Part shown: positions 1-6,885 of the stretch, one piece after another | Layout of the letters: the number at the start of each line of letters is the position of its first letter | How positions within the stretch are numbered: the first letter of the stretch is position 1 | Origin: an uncultured Campylobacter sp. | GTDB lineage: Bacteria; Campylobacterota; Campylobacteria; Campylobacterales; Campylobacteraceae | Direction: 5' to 3' | Length of the DNA stretch: 13,885 nt | Assembly (NCBI RefSeq): GCF_938045535.1 | Contig: NZ_CALIMQ010000008.1 | Coordinates: 1-13,885 of the forward strand | Notes under the pieces: generated by a model | Databases searched by the model: none | Seen by the model: the letters and a program-made list of their open reading frames with translations, nothing else | Told to the model about the DNA's origin: nothing | Program-made: the position numbers and the translations under genes

Positions 1-2
1 CG

Positions 3-209
3 GAGATCTCTTATAGTAGAGCATGGTTCTTGAAATTTTTAATAGGCGTGGTATGTCTTGTTTTTGGAATACGTGTCCTTATAAGAGCTGGTTTTATAAT
101 TCAAGATGTTTTTCTCATCTCTATCGGTACGATTTTGGTTTTATATTCTTTTGCGCTAGCAAGAGATCATAGCCCGGAATTTCATAGGACTATGAAACAT
201 GTCGAATAG
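3..209 (+). CDS. small membrane protein, 3' end only
   Basis: An open frame enters from the left edge and ends at a TAG at 207-209, giving 68 visible residues. The 5' end lies outside the window, so no start can be chosen. The visible part has two hydrophobic stretches, about residues 8-30 (WFLKFLIGVVCLVFGIRVLI) and 31-53 (FIIQDVFLISIGTILVLYSF), then a short charged tail. I read this as two membrane-spanning segments with a hydrophilic C-terminus. I recognise no family. It lies on the same strand as the next two small genes and is separated from them by a hairpin, so it probably belongs to a different transcript. It is real coding sequence by hydrophobic pattern and lack of stops, but its function is unknown. 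Confidence 0.55.
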   Translation, partial: EISYSRAWFLKFLIGVVCLVFGIRVLIRAGFIIQDVFLISIGTILVLYSFALARDHSPEFHRTMKHVE

Positions 210-252
210 TCTTGCATATTTTTCATCGCCCAATCGGCGGTTAAATTCTAAA

Positions 253-282
253 ACTCTCCGATTGAATTTATAATCGGAGAGT
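253..282 (+). terminator. hairpin, possible terminator or attenuator
   Basis: An 11-bp perfect inverted repeat (ACTCTCCGATT at 253-263, AATCGGAGAGT at 272-282) with an 8-base loop lies between two rightward genes. The following bases are T-rich (TATTTAAATTTTT, 288-300) but the tract is interrupted, so it is an imperfect intrinsic terminator. The left arm can also pair with an upstream segment (CAATCGG, 231-237), which would compete with the hairpin. Confidence 0.45.
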
Positions 283-311
283 CTCGCTATTTAAATTTTT
301 AAAGGTTGCTT

Positions 312-575
312 ATGGACTTTTTATTAGGTCTCATTATTGCGGCAGCTACTTCACTTGAAGGGCTTGCGGTAGCGATTTTAATCGCTGCCGCTATGGTTAT
401 TTTCAGCGCTTTTAATGCCACGATTGCTTTTGCCGCAGGATATATAGTATTTTGTATCGCGACCCGGTTATTATATGTAATTATTATATGCAATACGAAT
501 AATAGATTTATGATAATTGCGTCTCTTGCGGTAAGTTTGACTCTGGGGTATTTAGCGGCTGATGCTTGTTTATAA
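312..575 (+). CDS. small hydrophobic membrane protein, unknown function
   Basis: An 87-residue protein, almost wholly hydrophobic. A start at ATG 312 is preferred over the in-frame TTG at 306 because AAAGG at 301-305 sits six bases upstream of it. Likely membrane spans cover about residues 4-14, 17-36, 38-60 and 66-84, with an N/R-containing turn (CNTNNRF) before the last one. No catalytic motif is visible and I do not recognise the family. Its stop (573-575) lies beyond the start of the next gene, an overlap of 14 bases. The two products could be translationally coupled, or could be parts of one membrane-anchored protein separated by a +1 shift of frame. Real gene likely; function unknown. 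Confidence 0.55.
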   Translation: MDFLLGLIIAAATSLEGLAVAILIAAAMVIFSAFNATIAFAAGYIVFCIATRLLYVIIICNTNNRFMIIASLAVSLTLGYLAADACL

Positions 576-810
576 AAGTGAGCAGGCAAAAGATGCTGAG
601 CGCGAAGTGCAGAAGCAACAAAATATGACGCAGCAAGATAAAGTCTATTATATCCAACGCAGTCTGATGTTCGGTGGCTACGACGTGGCAATCGACGGTA
701 AGTGGGGCAAAAAGACTATGCGAGCGGCGCAGAAATACTCTGGCTCGTCCGCGACCTCGATCGACGAGCTTTATGAGGCGGTCAAGGCTAAAAAAGAGAG
801 CGAAAGATAA
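562..810 (+). CDS. small peptidoglycan-binding-domain protein
   Basis: An 82-residue hydrophilic protein. Residues 1-25 are charged and probably helical (KSEQAKDAEREVQKQQ). Residues 26-60 match the PG_binding_1 pattern: an IQ-x-x-L start, then GGYDVAIDGKWGKKTMRAAQKY, where G-Y, D-G-x-W/F-G, T and A are the usual conserved positions. Family members bind peptidoglycan and are usually attached to a wall hydrolase or an export signal. This product has neither a signal peptide nor a catalytic domain. ATG 562 is the only good start because a TAG lies in frame at 553-555. It overlaps the preceding membrane protein gene by 14 bases, which suggests the partner supplies the membrane anchor. The exact role is unknown; the domain call is fairly secure. 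Confidence 0.6.
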   Translation: MLVYKSEQAKDAEREVQKQQNMTQQDKVYYIQRSLMFGGYDVAIDGKWGKKTMRAAQKYSGSSATSIDELYEAVKAKKESER

Positions 811-1139
811 AATTTAAATAGCAAGCCAAGCCATCCGCACTAAATTCTTAAATTTACTCGCTTTATATGCGTCTTATCGGGCGTGCTTCAAAACAGATTA
901 TGCCGTTTGTAAAATATCTTAAGTCCGCTTGAGGCGTAAATTTTAAAAATGGAGCTTGAGCGTTTTTGAGGTAAGCGGACGAAATAAACTTGCTTGTGCG
1001 CGGACTATGTTAAATTTAATAAATTTAGCTGCAAGGCGCGACGGAATTTACGCTATTTGCGGCTTACAAGTGGGATAAATTTAAGGGCGCGATCTTTACG
1101 GGCAAAATTTTATGCGCGACGACTGAGGCGCGCGGTTTT
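811..1139. other. gene-free convergent region with inverted repeats
   Basis: This interval lies between the rightward peptidoglycan-binding gene and the leftward unknown gene. I see no convincing coding frame in it. It holds an 8-bp inverted repeat (GTCCGCTT 923-930, AAGCGGAC 973-980) with a 42-base spacer. A shorter GC hairpin (GCGCG 1114-1118, CGCGC 1129-1133) lies just past the stop of the leftward gene and is followed on that strand by ATAAAATTTT, so it may act as a weak terminator for the tat-queA cluster. The rest is unremarkable AT-rich spacer with scattered AAATTT words. Confidence 0.4.
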
Positions 1140-1586
1140 CTATGAAAGTTTAAATTTCTTATGCTCAAAGTGGTATTTTTTCTGCGAAATCGCGTTAAAT
1201 TTAAGGCTATCTATCCTGGAAAAATTAACGGCGTATTCCTTCAAGCAAGCGAGGATGAAAGAGAAGCGGTAATTGCCATTTTCGTAAAATATCTCGCTCG
1301 TTATTATTTCGCCGGGCGCCGCGTCGCATCTTTGATCCGAGCTCATAGCGCATTTTAGTTCATAATATCCATTTTGCAAATCTCCGATGTAAAATTTTAA
1401 ATGCAATTTTTCATTGATTTGTTTTTTGGGTAGCAATAGCGCATCGTTGAAGCTTATGCCCGCAAAAATTCTTTCTAGCGTATGCATATTTTTATGTAGC
1501 CCTGCCAAATACGCCTCGTACCGCCGCTGCCTTAAGGCATATTCGCTTATATTGCCCTTGATCCAATCTAGGTCGAAATACAGCAC
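1140..1586 (-). CDS. unknown protein downstream of kinase-like gene
   Basis: A 148-residue ORF read from GTG 1586, with a weak GAAGAG ribosome binding site ending six bases upstream. It is mostly soluble, with a charged helical start (LDWIKGNISEYALRQRRYEAYLAGLHKN would cover the first 30 or so residues in sequence order) and a later part rich in Y, F and N that looks like beta strand. I recognise no family and see no signal peptide or membrane span. The frame is the same as that of the upstream kinase-like gene, and the 13 codons between that gene's TAG (1626-1628) and this GTG are all open. It could therefore be a separate last gene of the cluster, or the C-terminal part of one longer protein split by a stop. 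Coding potential is moderate; function unknown. Confidence 0.5.
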   Translation of the reverse strand: MLYFDLDWIKGNISEYALRQRRYEAYLAGLHKNMHTLERIFAGISFNDALLLPKKQINEKLHLKFYIGDLQNGYYELKCAMSSDQRCDAAPGEIITSEIFYENGNYRFSFILACLKEYAVNFSRIDSLKFNAISQKKYHFEHKKFKLS

Positions 1587-1625
1587 TTCAATCTCTTCGG
1601 TTTTAAATTTATCGCTGTCTGTTCG

Positions 1626-2663
1626 CTACAGCCCCAAGAAATTCTCATCGTTTTTGATTTTTTCGATGAGATCAAGCGTGGCATAAAACTCATCGTAGAA
1701 ATATGGCATCTCGAGCTTGAAAAATTTAAAATTTAGCCCCTCAAGCACCTTGAGCGAGTGTTTGTTTTTGAGCAAAAATATGAAAAACACCCCATCTTTT
1801 TCCAGCGCGTTGAGGTAGTTTATTTCGCTTATATTGGCGCGCAGAATCTCGGCGTCAAGGATGACGACGTCGGCTACGTAGATGAAGTCGTTTAGGTGCC
1901 TCTTCGCGCTCTCCCAGTTGGAGTTTGGCATCACGTCGCAACCAAGCCCGCTTAAAAAATCGCGCAGCTCCTCGAAGATCGCGCGGTTTTTGTGCGTGAT
2001 GATGACGTTGTAGTCGTATTTTTTGGCGCTAAAGCTCTGCTGCGCGAAGCAGCTAAGTACTGCATCCATTTTGATAAATGTCCCTCGCCCGTCAGCTCCA
2101 ATACTCGGATGCGAACCGAGTGCACGCAAATGGGTCTGCGCCGAAGTAAGATACTCATCATCCGTGCTAGCAGCGCTTTCTAGTGCACTTTTAAGCGCAT
2201 AGGTGCGCGGATCCTTTAGCTCGCGATCGATACCTACTCGCACGTCGAGCTTGATAGAGCTCATATTCGCTCTAAGTTCCTTGCTACTAAATTCCACGCT
2301 TACGCGGATTGGCTCAGCGATATTTTGTAGAAAAAACTCGCACGCGTCAAAGACTGCGCTAGTGAGATTTAGCACCTCGCCGCCGTAGATACGCGGCAGC
2401 TGCGGTGGGAAGCTAAGATAGAGCGTGCTGTCGTATTTCGTGCACTCCTCAAATAAAATTTCGCTTTGGAATTTTAAAATTTTTAAAATATCGATCTGTG
2501 CGATATCCTCGCGTCTGGGGACGACGGAATTACTTTCTTTGACTTTAGGCGCAGCGGAGAAAATTTTGCCGCTTACGGCGGGCTTTTTAGCAAAAAGTTT
2601 TCTTGCCGCAAAGCCTGCCGTCGCAGCCAATATTGCTAGCGCGCCTAAAACTATGGCTTTCAT
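1626..2663 (-). CDS. membrane-anchored degenerate hybrid kinase-like protein
   Basis: A 345-residue protein starting at ATG 2663, whose ATGA overlaps the end of queA by four bases. Residues 2-20 form a single N-terminal membrane anchor followed by a basic stretch (RKLFAKK). Residues about 80-205 resemble a histidine-kinase ATPase fold: an N-box-like helix (GGEVLNLTSAVFDACEFF, 94-111), a beta strand pair, and a G2-like loop GRGTFIKM (192-199). No phosphoacceptor-histidine box and no clear DxGxG G1 motif are visible. Residues about 217-336 resemble a receiver domain: VVILD with D270 in the phosphorylation position and K316 with P320 as the lysine-proline pair. The usual acidic pair near the start is replaced by HK (224-225). 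I infer a pseudokinase / pseudo-receiver or a strongly diverged signalling protein. The domain reading is by eye and moderate; membership of the queA-tat operon is clear from the overlap. Confidence 0.55.
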   Translation of the reverse strand: MKAIVLGALAILAATAGFAARKLFAKKPAVSGKIFSAAPKVKESNSVVPRREDIAQIDILKILKFQSEILFEECTKYDSTLYLSFPPQLPRIYGGEVLNLTSAVFDACEFFLQNIAEPIRVSVEFSSKELRANMSSIKLDVRVGIDRELKDPRTYALKSALESAASTDDEYLTSAQTHLRALGSHPSIGADGRGTFIKMDAVLSCFAQQSFSAKKYDYNVIITHKNRAIFEELRDFLSGLGCDVMPNSNWESAKRHLNDFIYVADVVILDAEILRANISEINYLNALEKDGVFFIFLLKNKHSLKVLEGLNFKFFKLEMPYFYDEFYATLDLIEKIKNDENFLGL

Positions 2664-3679
2664 AGCACAAGCATCCCGTCGCCGTAGGAGTAGAAGCGGT
2701 ATCTTTGCTCCACTGCGATGCGGTAGAGCTCAAGTGTGCGCTCAAGGCCGATGAAGCTCGCTACGAGCATTATCAGCGTGGATTTGGGCAGGTGAAAGTT
2801 CGTAAGCAAAAAATTCTGTCTTATCGGCGGATTGCCCGGGTGCAAAAACAGCTCGCAGATCCCGCTGCTTTGCCCGTTGCGCGCAAAATTTTCGATCGTT
2901 CGCGTAACGGTCGTACCCACGCCTAAAATTTTTCGCTCGCTTTTTAGAATTTGCGCGGTCTGCGGCGGGATGGAATAGAGCTCGCCGTGCATTTTGTGAT
3001 CGCGCAGATCCGCTACCTCCACGGGCTTGAAGGTGCCCGCGCCCACGTGCAGCGTGATGAAGTAAATATCATGATTTCGGCGCAAATCCGCGATCATCTC
3101 GCTATCAAAATGCAAGCTCGCGGTGGGTGCGGCGACGGCGCCTTGCTCGCGCGCGAAGATGCTTTGATACCAGCTCTCGTCCTGCTTGGTATCGGCGCGC
3201 TTAATATATGGCGGCAGCGGCACATGGCCGATACGTTCGCAAATTTCAAAAACATCGTGGGTGTTTAAAGCTTTGCTGCCGCGCTCAAACTGCACGATGC
3301 GAAGCCCGCCCTCCATCAGCTCGCAAACGCGCGCATTAAGACCCGCCTCAAAGCTAAGCTCGCTGCCTACTTTGACGCTGCCGCGAATATAGGCGCTAAA
3401 TTTATTGCCCTCAAGCGGCGAGTTTAGCAGAAGCTCGATCTTGCCGCCGCTATTTTTATGGCCGAAGAGGCGCGCCTTAATTACCTTTGTGTCGTTGAAA
3501 ATAATATCGCAGGGCGGCAGGGCGTCCGCTAGATCGCCGAAGTGCGCGTGAGTAATCTGCTCTTTAGCGCGGTCATAGATCAGCAGGCGCGCGCTTTGTT
3601 TGGGCATCACGGGCGCGCTTGCGATGAGCTCGCTAGGAAGCTCGTAATCGTAGCTGCCAACTAAATTTAGATCCGCCAT
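2660..3679 (-). CDS. queA: QueA, tRNA ribosyltransferase-isomerase for queuosine
   Basis: A 339-residue cytoplasmic enzyme that transfers and rearranges the ribosyl part of S-adenosylmethionine onto 7-aminomethyl-7-deazaguanine in tRNA, giving epoxyqueuosine at the wobble position. Family landmarks are visible in order: the N-terminal SYDYELPSELIA with P-x-x-x-R-x-A-R-L-L, FNDTKVIKARLFG, KIELLL, GAVAAPTASLHFD, LHVGAGTFKPV, TNFHLPKSTLIMLVASF and the C-terminal YRFYSYGDGMLV. The length is normal for the family. The start at ATG 3679 lies one base past the tatC stop (TGA-G-ATG) and the end overlaps the next gene by four bases, so tatC, queA and the kinase-like gene are almost certainly co-translated. 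The queA-tatC adjacency matches Campylobacter order. Very secure. Confidence 0.96.
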   Translation of the reverse strand: MADLNLVGSYDYELPSELIASAPVMPKQSARLLIYDRAKEQITHAHFGDLADALPPCDIIFNDTKVIKARLFGHKNSGGKIELLLNSPLEGNKFSAYIRGSVKVGSELSFEAGLNARVCELMEGGLRIVQFERGSKALNTHDVFEICERIGHVPLPPYIKRADTKQDESWYQSIFAREQGAVAAPTASLHFDSEMIADLRRNHDIYFITLHVGAGTFKPVEVADLRDHKMHGELYSIPPQTAQILKSERKILGVGTTVTRTIENFARNGQSSGICELFLHPGNPPIRQNFLLTNFHLPKSTLIMLVASFIGLERTLELYRIAVEQRYRFYSYGDGMLVL

Positions 3680-3680
3680 C

Positions 3681-4436
3681 TCACGCCTGCGCTACGTCCG
3701 TGGAATTTTCGCTTTCGTCATCCTCAAGCTTATACGGATTTATCATTTTGGCGATAAAGATCGAAAGCAGATAAAGCGCAATTAGCGGAGTTGCGAGCAT
3801 AAACTGACTAAGCACGTCCGGCGGCGTCATCACCGCTGCAAAGATGAAAATAATGACGATTGCGTAGCGAAAAAAATCGCTCAGGCTTTTATTCGTTACA
3901 AGCCCGATCTTAGCGAGGAAAAAGGTTACTACAGGAAGCTCGAAGCTGATGCCAAATGCGACGACGAGCTTAGCGAAAAAGCCTACATATTCGCCGATCG
4001 TAGGCATCGCAGTAAATTGCTTGGCGCCAAAATTTACCAAGAAATTAAATGCGACGGGGATTACGAAAAAATAGCAAAACGCCGCGCCTAAAAAGAACAT
4101 AATGCTCGCGCCGCTAACGAAGGGAATGACGTATTTTTTCTCGTTGTCGTAAAGCCCAGGCGCTACGAAAAGCCACACCTGCCAGAAAATTATCGGCATT
4201 GCTAGAAGTAACGAGGTAAAAAACGACACCTTCATCGCAGTAAAAAACGTTTCGCCAAGCTGGGTAAAGATGATCTCGCTGCCTTTGGGAAGTACGCGCA
4301 CTAGCGGGCGGGTCATAAAGCCTAAAATATCTTCCCAAAAGCCGAAGCACGCGATGAAAAGGACGATGACGGACAGAACGCAGATAACTAGGCGCTTGCG
4401 AAGCTCGGCTAGATGGGGTTTTAGCTCTTCAAACAT
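3681..4436 (-). CDS. tatC: TatC, twin-arginine translocase core subunit
   Basis: A 251-residue inner-membrane protein that, with TatB, recognises twin-arginine signal peptides and recruits TatA to export folded proteins such as cofactor-containing periplasmic redox enzymes. The N-terminus (MFEELKPHLAELRKRL) is the family's typical cytosolic H-L-x-E-L-R-x-R start. Six hydrophobic spans follow at about residues 16-36, 72-95, 109-132, 153-175, 190-205 and 210-230. The family's conserved FWQVWLFVAPGLYDNEKKY segment and the buried glutamate region (FGISFELPVV) are both present. The C-terminal tail is acidic (EDDESENSTD). It starts 15 bases after tatB with a GAGAG-type ribosome binding site. A tatA/E gene is not in the window; in related bacteria it lies elsewhere. 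Confidence 0.96.
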   Translation of the reverse strand: MFEELKPHLAELRKRLVICVLSVIVLFIACFGFWEDILGFMTRPLVRVLPKGSEIIFTQLGETFFTAMKVSFFTSLLLAMPIIFWQVWLFVAPGLYDNEKKYVIPFVSGASIMFFLGAAFCYFFVIPVAFNFLVNFGAKQFTAMPTIGEYVGFFAKLVVAFGISFELPVVTFFLAKIGLVTNKSLSDFFRYAIVIIFIFAAVMTPPDVLSQFMLATPLIALYLLSIFIAKMINPYKLEDDESENSTDVAQA

Positions 4437-4451
4437 TAAATTTCTCTCTCA

Positions 4452-5147
4452 TTATGATTTTTGCGTATCGTTATTTTGCGCGGAATTTTGCGTAGAATTT
4501 CGCGCATCGCCGTTTAAATTTGCATTCAAATTTTGCGCGGCGCCTTTCGCTTCGCCGCTTGCTTTCGTATTTTGTGCGGAATTTCCCGCGCCGCCGTCCG
4601 TGCTCGGCATAAAATTTTCGCCTTTGTTTCGAGCGCCAGAATTCGCACTTTTGCTTTCAACGCCGGAATTCATTGCGCTGCCGGCGGAGCCTTGCGTAGA
4701 GTTTGCGGCGCCAGCGGAGCTTTGCGCGGAATTTTCGCCACTCGAATTTGCTTTTAAATTTGCCGTCTCATTCTGTTTTTGTGCCGAGACTTCTGCGGAA
4801 TTTAGCGTGTCTTTTACGGAGCCTTCTATATTTTTTAACCCCGCATTTAGCGTCTCTTTGACCGAGTCTATGCCGCCTTTTATCTCGTCGAGCTCCTCAA
4901 ACGTGAGCTTTTTGCGCACGCCCTCACTTGCTTGCGTGATACTCTCTTTATATTTTTTGGCGTCCTCTTTGAGCTCGGCGATGCGAAGCTCCTGATCGAA
5001 GCTCGATTTTGCGTCGTTGATAGTTTTTTTGATGACTTTGAAGTATTTCGCGAGCTCGACCAGCACTTTTGGAAGCTTCTCGGGCCCTAGCACGATTATC
5101 GCGATGATTAAAATGACCGTAATTTCAGGCATACTGATACCAAACAT
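4452..5147 (-). CDS. tatB: TatB, twin-arginine translocase receptor subunit
   Basis: A 231-residue protein. Residues 1-22 (MFGISMPEITVILIIAIIVL, then GPEKLP) are the classic TatB start: a short periplasmic end, one membrane helix and a GP hinge. Residues 30-110 form a charged amphipathic, coiled-coil-like helix (VIKKTINDAKSSFDQELRIAEL onward). TatB binds twin-arginine signal peptides together with TatC, encoded immediately downstream. The C-terminal 110-115 residues are low complexity, rich in N, S, A, G and Q, with repeated NSA/NSAQ units; this makes the protein longer than most TatB. Four NSA units share the same nine-base word on the coding strand (AAATTCCGC), which suggests growth by local duplication. 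The start at ATG 5147 has AGGAAA upstream (minus strand, 5152-5157). Confidence 0.93.
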   Translation of the reverse strand: MFGISMPEITVILIIAIIVLGPEKLPKVLVELAKYFKVIKKTINDAKSSFDQELRIAELKEDAKKYKESITQASEGVRKKLTFEELDEIKGGIDSVKETLNAGLKNIEGSVKDTLNSAEVSAQKQNETANLKANSSGENSAQSSAGAANSTQGSAGSAMNSGVESKSANSGARNKGENFMPSTDGGAGNSAQNTKASGEAKGAAQNLNANLNGDARNSTQNSAQNNDTQKS

Positions 5148-5204
5148 AAAATTTCCTAACGTAAAAAGTGGCGTATTGTAACTAAAATTTCATTAATCTT
5201 AAAT

Positions 5205-6278
5205 TTAGCGCCCGCGGCGGCTTTCTTGCGTAATAAAAAGCGCAATCTCGTCGGCAAGCAAAAAGTTAGGATTATAAAATTTACCCTCGCCGAATTTCAG
5301 CTTTTTTTCGCGCACGAGCAGCTGCGCGTTGCTTAGCTCCGCAGCGTCTAAAATTTGCGCCTCAAATCCCAAAACGCAGCGCAACCCAAGAAATATGCGC
5401 TCGAGCTTTTTATCCTGCGCGCTTAGGGCTTCGCGCTGTTTTTGCAGCGGATCTGCAATGTAGTCTTGCAAATTTTTAGGCGAGCTAAGGCGCACCTGCC
5501 CGCTTGTGCCCACGGCAAACGCTCCAAATCCGGCGTAATCCTCGCCGCGCCAGTAAGCCAGATTGTGCTTACAGCGCAGTCCGCGCGCGGCAAAATTTGA
5601 AATTTCATACTGGCTAAAGCCGCTATCAGCTGCCAAAGCAAAGAGAAATTTAGCTAGAGCCGCGCTTTCCCTTTTAAAGCTTTCACGCCCGAAAAAGGGC
5701 GTGTTTTCCTCAAGGCTTAGCGCATAGGCGCTTAGATGCGGCACTTCACAGTGCGCAAGCTCATCCATTTCAAATTTTAAATTCCTTTTATCGTCAAATT
5801 TGCTCGCATAGATTAGATCCAAATTTATATTATCAAAGCCCGCTGCTTTGGCATTTTGCACCGCCAGAAAAATCTGCGCCGCACTGTGCGCGCGACCAAG
5901 GAATTTTAGCTTGGCGTCGTTGAAGCTCTGCGCGCCGAAGCTGATGCGATTTACGCCGAGACCGCGCATCGCCCCAAGCCAAGCGGGGCTAGCGGAGTTT
6001 GGGTTGGCTTCCGAGCTGATTTCGGCTTTGGCGGCAAAACGCGGCGCGAGCAGCGCAAAAATTTCGTCGTAAAGCCCCGCATCCACGGCACTTGGCGTGC
6101 CTCCGCCGATAAAAAGCGTAGAGATTTGCGCATGCGGATTTTTCGTCAAAAAGTCGCGTACCTCAAGCTCTAGCGCGCGAAAGTAGCTTTTTGCGAGGCT
6201 AAATTTGTCGCTGAAGGAGCCAAAGGCGCAATACGGGCATTTGGAGGTGCAAAACGGCACGTGGATGTAGATGTGCAA
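5205..6278 (-). CDS. hemW: HemW-like radical SAM heme chaperone
   Basis: A 357-residue radical SAM protein of the coproporphyrinogen dehydrogenase-like group. The 4Fe-4S cluster motif is C10-x3-C14-x2-C17 followed by A-F, and the motif GGGTPS (58-63), ExNP (90-93) and YEISNFA (224-230) follow. The motif HNLAYW at 238-243 fits the HNxxYW signature of HemW, a heme-binding chaperone, and the residue pattern CPYCAF rather than CxCxC argues against true HemN. The start is TTG 6278, with AGGA six bases upstream; an in-frame TAG just upstream leaves no ATG. It diverges from rppH and sits 58 bases upstream of tatB. Older annotations call this family oxygen-independent coproporphyrinogen III oxidase; HemW is my preferred name. 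Confidence 0.9.
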   Translation of the reverse strand: MHIYIHVPFCTSKCPYCAFGSFSDKFSLAKSYFRALELEVRDFLTKNPHAQISTLFIGGGTPSAVDAGLYDEIFALLAPRFAAKAEISSEANPNSASPAWLGAMRGLGVNRISFGAQSFNDAKLKFLGRAHSAAQIFLAVQNAKAAGFDNINLDLIYASKFDDKRNLKFEMDELAHCEVPHLSAYALSLEENTPFFGRESFKRESAALAKFLFALAADSGFSQYEISNFAARGLRCKHNLAYWRGEDYAGFGAFAVGTSGQVRLSSPKNLQDYIADPLQKQREALSAQDKKLERIFLGLRCVLGFEAQILDAAELSNAQLLVREKKLKFGEGKFYNPNFLLADEIALFITQESRRGR

Positions 6279-6414
6279 GGGCGATCCTATGGGCTAAATT
6301 TATGTCGCAAAATTTAGCGAATTAATTTGAAAATTTATATAAATTTTAAGCCTCTTAACGCAAATTTTAATATTTTTAGGTAGAATTTTGAGAAATTTTT
6401 TGTGAGAAAACGAG
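6279..6414. promoter_or_regulatory. divergent promoter region, hemW / rppH
   Basis: An AT-rich gap between two divergent genes. For the rightward operon, TAGAAT at 6381-6386, preceded by a T-rich run (TATTTTTAGG), fits the epsilonproteobacterial sigma-70 style of a -10 box with AT waves instead of a firm -35. It lies 28 bases before the rppH ATG. For the leftward gene, TATAAA on the minus strand at 6334-6339 is a possible -10 box. Both are by eye. Confidence 0.45.
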
Positions 6415-6885
6415 ATGGAAAAAGAGAAAAATTACAGACCGAATGTCGCTGCAATCGTACTTTCGCCCTCGTATCCGTTTAATTGCGAAATTTTAATCGC
6501 GCAACGAAGCGACATCAAAGGCGCTTGGCAGTTTCCTCAAGGCGGTATCGACGATGGTGAGACGCCTAAGATGGCGATCCGCAGAGAGCTAGGTGAGGAG
6601 ATCGGAACAAGCAAAGTCGATATCATCGCTGAGTGCCCAAAGTGGCTTAGCTACGACTTTCCCGATGGAGTAGCTCAAAAGATGCGCCCATACGACGGGC
6701 AAATTCAAAGATATTTTTTGGTGAGATTGCGAAGCTTAGCCGATATAAACATCAATACTAAACTTCCGGAGTTCGACGCATTTAAATTCGTAGGCGCGAA
6801 TGAGGTTTTAAGGCACGTAAATCACTTCAAAAAGCCGATTTACGCGACGGTTTTAAAATATTTTAAGGAGGAGGGTTACATTTAA
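6415..6885 (+). CDS. rppH: RppH/NudH, Nudix RNA pyrophosphohydrolase
   Basis: A 156-residue Nudix hydrolase. The Nudix box runs from G43 (GGIDDGETPKMAIRRELGEE, then IG): G43, E49, R57-E58, E61-E62 and G64 all fit GX5EX7REUXEEXG, the metal-binding catalytic loop. The N-terminal YRPNVAAIVL and the substrate-side WQFPQGGID, YDFP and GQIQRYFLVRL segments are those of RppH, which removes pyrophosphate from the 5' end of RNA (or hydrolyses dinucleoside polyphosphates) and so starts mRNA decay. It is the first gene of a rightward operon; its stop TAA shares one base with the lysC ATG. Strong AAGGAGGAGGG near its end serves lysC. Called nudH/invasion-associated in Campylobacter and Helicobacter. Secure as to family, slightly less as to main substrate. 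Confidence 0.94.
   Translation: MEKEKNYRPNVAAIVLSPSYPFNCEILIAQRSDIKGAWQFPQGGIDDGETPKMAIRRELGEEIGTSKVDIIAECPKWLSYDFPDGVAQKMRPYDGQIQRYFLVRLRSLADININTKLPEFDAFKFVGANEVLRHVNHFKKPIYATVLKYFKEEGYI

Noticed and set aside
299..691. Leftward 130-residue open frame
   Set aside because: It is antisense to the membrane protein and peptidoglycan-binding genes and shows no recognisable domain or start signal.
923..980. 8-bp inverted repeat as a mobile element end or attachment site
   Set aside because: No transposase, integrase or target duplication is nearby, and an 8-bp match over 42 bases is expected now and then by chance.
994..1358. Rightward open frames of 92 and 65 residues
   Set aside because: They lie opposite the leftward 148-residue ORF or in spacer, have no ribosome binding site and show Arg/Ala/Cys-rich composition typical of shadow frames.
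3186..3392. Rightward frames inside queA as possible small genes
   Set aside because: They overlap a fully conserved enzyme on the other strand and have no supporting signals.
4270..4995. Rightward 241-residue open frame opposite tatB and tatC
   Set aside because: It is the antisense of the tatB repeat tail; its F/A/P/E-rich repeats mirror the NSA repeats and tatB is firmly identified.
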